17,280 bases of DNA from Peptostreptococcaceae bacterium (GTDB taxonomy: Bacteria; Bacillota_A; Clostridia; Peptostreptococcales; Acidaminobacteraceae). The notes under the pieces are model-generated. The model had not been told where the DNA came from. It worked only from the letters and a program-made list of their open reading frames with translations, and did not search any database. Positions 15,693-17,280 of this stretch are shown piece by piece. Position numbers and translations under genes: made by a program. Location of the stretch: contig JABXKX010000641.1 of assembly GCA_013619035.1 (NCBI GenBank), forward strand, positions 1 through 17,280, written 5' to 3'. The first letter of the stretch is position 1. Every line of letters begins with the position of its first letter.

Positions 15693-17045
15693 TTACTCCT
15701 CCATCAATTTAGCTTGAATATACAAAGAAGCTTCTAATCTCTTCTTCTCCATTTCACATCCTAAATCATAAGGTATGTTGATGTCATGGTTAAAATTGTA
15801 TGCATTGGCATGACAACCGCCACTACAATAGAATTTTGCCCAACACTCTTTACACTTTTCTTTATTGTATACATGTGCTTCTTTAAAATCGTGACTTAAG
15901 TGATTGTTATATGTTCCATCCATTAAGCTACCAATTTTGAAATCTTCATCACCAACAAATTGATGACAAGGATATATATCACCATCTGGTGTTATTGCTA
16001 CATATTCTGAACCAGCACCACAGCCTGAAAGTCTCTTGACAATACATGGACCTTGAGCTAAGTCGACTGTAAAGTGGAAGAATGAGAAATCATTCTCTTT
16101 ACCACGTCTAGCGATCATCTCTTCTGCTAATTCATCATATTGATCACAAATAGTCTCTAAATCACTATCGCTTAATGCGTAATCATTTTCAGGACTAGCA
16201 ACAACTGGCTCAACTGAAGTGTTCTTAAATCCAAGATCCGCCATATGAATAACATCTTTGGCAAAGTCTATATTAAACTTAGTAAAAGTACCACGTACAT
16301 AGTAGTTCTTATCACCACGTTTTTCAACTAACTTCTTGAATTTCGGTACTATAATATCGTAAGTACCCCCACCGTTTATGGTGTATCTCATTAAATCATT
16401 TACTTTTGGTCTACCGTCAATACTCAATACAACATTGTCCATATGCTCATTGATGTAATCAATTTTAGCATCATCCAATAACACACCATTTGTTGTAATT
16501 GTAAATCTGAACAACTTATTATTTTCGGCTTCTAAAGAACGACCATAAGTTACTAAATCTTTAACCACTTCGAAGTTCATCAAAGGTTCTCCACCAAAGA
16601 AGTCCACTTCTAAGTTTCTTCTATTACCAGAGTTATCTACTAAGAATTTAAGAGCCTTCTTACCAACTTCTAAACTCATTAAACTTCTATCGCCCTCAAA
16701 ATCACCTTGAGATGCAAAACAGTACTTACATCTGATATTGCAATCATGAGCTATGTGTAAACACATTGCTTTGATTACAGGTTTTCTATTCCTAAATTCT
16801 AAATTTTTGATATAAGTATCTTTAGAAAAAAGCTGTTCCTCATCAATTAGAGCTTGAATTTCATCAAAAGCTTGAGTCAATTCATCAGAATTGTATTTCG
16901 ATTTTAGATGTTCAACTGCCGTAGTCTTATCATGTTCAGGGTAGTGGTCTAAAATATCATAAACCATTTCGTCTACAACATGTACTGCGCCACTATTTAC
17001 ATCTAAAACAACGTAAACCCCATTTTTCTTAAATTTGTGTATCAT
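15693..17045 (-). CDS. scfB: SCIFF peptide radical SAM maturase (thioether-forming)
   Basis: This 450-residue radical SAM/SPASM enzyme installs thioether cross-links in the SCIFF peptide. An N-terminal peptide-recognition region (about 1-85) starts MIHKFKKNG. The radical SAM cluster cysteines are Cys102, Cys106 and Cys109 (CNIRCKYC), with DFFGGEP as the GGE motif. SPASM cysteines for auxiliary 4Fe-4S clusters are Cys342, Cys360, Cys398, Cys401, Cys407, Cys411 and Cys430. The gene lies directly after its substrate gene scfA, separated by a hairpin. AGAGGTG precedes the ATG. The family works in the cytosol; the later fate of the SCIFF product is unknown. Confidence 0.96.
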   Translation of the reverse strand: MIHKFKKNGVYVVLDVNSGAVHVVDEMVYDILDHYPEHDKTTAVEHLKSKYNSDELTQAFDEIQALIDEEQLFSKDTYIKNLEFRNRKPVIKAMCLHIAHDCNIRCKYCFASQGDFEGDRSLMSLEVGKKALKFLVDNSGNRRNLEVDFFGGEPLMNFEVVKDLVTYGRSLEAENNKLFRFTITTNGVLLDDAKIDYINEHMDNVVLSIDGRPKVNDLMRYTINGGGTYDIIVPKFKKLVEKRGDKNYYVRGTFTKFNIDFAKDVIHMADLGFKNTSVEPVVASPENDYALSDSDLETICDQYDELAEEMIARRGKENDFSFFHFTVDLAQGPCIVKRLSGCGAGSEYVAITPDGDIYPCHQFVGDEDFKIGSLMDGTYNNHLSHDFKEAHVYNKEKCKECWAKFYCSGGCHANAYNFNHDINIPYDLGCEMEKKRLEASLYIQAKLMEE

Positions 17046-17065
17046 TATTCACCTCTTCTAAAACC

Positions 17066-17105
17066 AAAAAAATCAGCTAATAGTATTAAAACCACTATTA
17101 GCCAA
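17066..17105 (-). terminator. Attenuator hairpin between scfA and scfB
   Basis: On the minus strand a stem of 12 bp including two G-T wobbles (17105-17094 with 17084-17073) has a core GCTAATAGT/ACTATTAGC, a 9-base loop and a tail of seven T. It has all the features of an intrinsic terminator but lies inside the operon. Read-through would set maturase level below peptide level. Confidence 0.88.
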
Positions 17106-17112
17106 TATTTGA

Positions 17113-17253
17113 TTATTTATTCTCACATTCTTGATTTGCTACCGTACATGATGTCTTACATGCTGATTGACAAGACGTTTGACACTCACCACATCCTGCA
17201 TGAGAAGCAGATTCTTTCAAAGAACCCTTATTTAACGTTTTAATATGTTTCAT
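17113..17253 (-). CDS. scfA: SCIFF ribosomal peptide (six cysteines in forty-five)
   Basis: This 46-residue precursor begins MKHIKTLNKG and carries Cys21, Cys24, Cys28, Cys32, Cys36 and Cys43. The core CGECQTSCQSACKTSC is almost the family standard. SCIFF is nearly universal in Clostridia. The maturase joins cysteine sulfur to other residues, usually Thr, in this core; Thr26, Thr34 and Thr37 are candidates here. The natural role is unknown. The ATG sits behind GGGGAGG. It is upstream of scfB, with an attenuator between them, so the peptide is probably made in large excess. Its promoter lies outside the window to the right. Confidence 0.96.
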   Translation of the reverse strand: MKHIKTLNKGSLKESASHAGCGECQTSCQSACKTSCTVANQECENK

Positions 17254-17280
17254 AGTACACCTCCCCACTCTTTGCTCATA

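Noticed and set aside
1..17280. Mobile element, CRISPR array, tRNA/rRNA or prophage
   Set aside because: No transposase, integrase, regularly spaced repeats or RNA gene signatures were seen on either strand. The repeats found are short terminator stems and one 13-bp duplication.

Overview
The window reads as chromosomal core DNA of a low-GC, anaerobic Firmicute of the class Clostridia, probably near Lachnospirales. The evidence is a SCIFF peptide with its maturase, a T-box on aspS, a clostridial-type c-di-GMP-I riboswitch, AGGAGG ribosome binding sites, and the clostridial order secD-secF-recJ-apt-rel-dtd-MBL-hemZ-aspS. No insertion sequence, prophage, CRISPR array, tRNA or rRNA was seen. The genus cannot be named from the sequence alone.

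Left part (1-2830) is an accessory-like patch of short transcription units. It holds a DUF4349 lipoprotein cut by the window edge (minus), a bacteriohemerythrin (plus), an unrecognised secreted helical protein (minus), and a free-methionine-(R)-sulfoxide reductase of the GAF family (plus). It ends with a promoter plus c-di-GMP-I riboswitch that leads into about 200 bases with no convincing gene. That transcript is closed by two plus-oriented hairpins before it would run antisense into aspS. Hemerythrin and the sulfoxide reductase fit oxygen or oxidant handling in an anaerobe.

Middle part (2827-12922) is all on the minus strand, transcribed right to left. recJ and apt share a promoter and end in a terminator. 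The bifunctional (p)ppGpp gene rel has its own promoter and a hairpin at its stop codon. Next come dtd, a metallo-beta-lactamase-fold hydrolase and hemZ, tightly packed. aspS follows with its own promoter and T-box. The theme is translation quality control, stringent response, purine salvage and DNA repair. hisS, often found between hemZ and aspS in related genomes, is absent here.

Right part (12894-17280), also minus strand, is one operon: scfA (46-residue six-cysteine peptide), an attenuator hairpin, scfB (radical SAM/SPASM maturase), a gamma-carbonic-anhydrase-like protein, secD and secF, then a terminator. scfB and the carbonic anhydrase gene abut with no spacer. The attenuator is likely to make much more peptide message than maturase message. 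The operon promoter lies beyond the right edge.

The items most worth follow-up are the riboswitch with no gene to control (a candidate c-di-GMP-dependent non-coding RNA) and the linkage of SCIFF maturation to SecDF with a hairpin between peptide and maturase.
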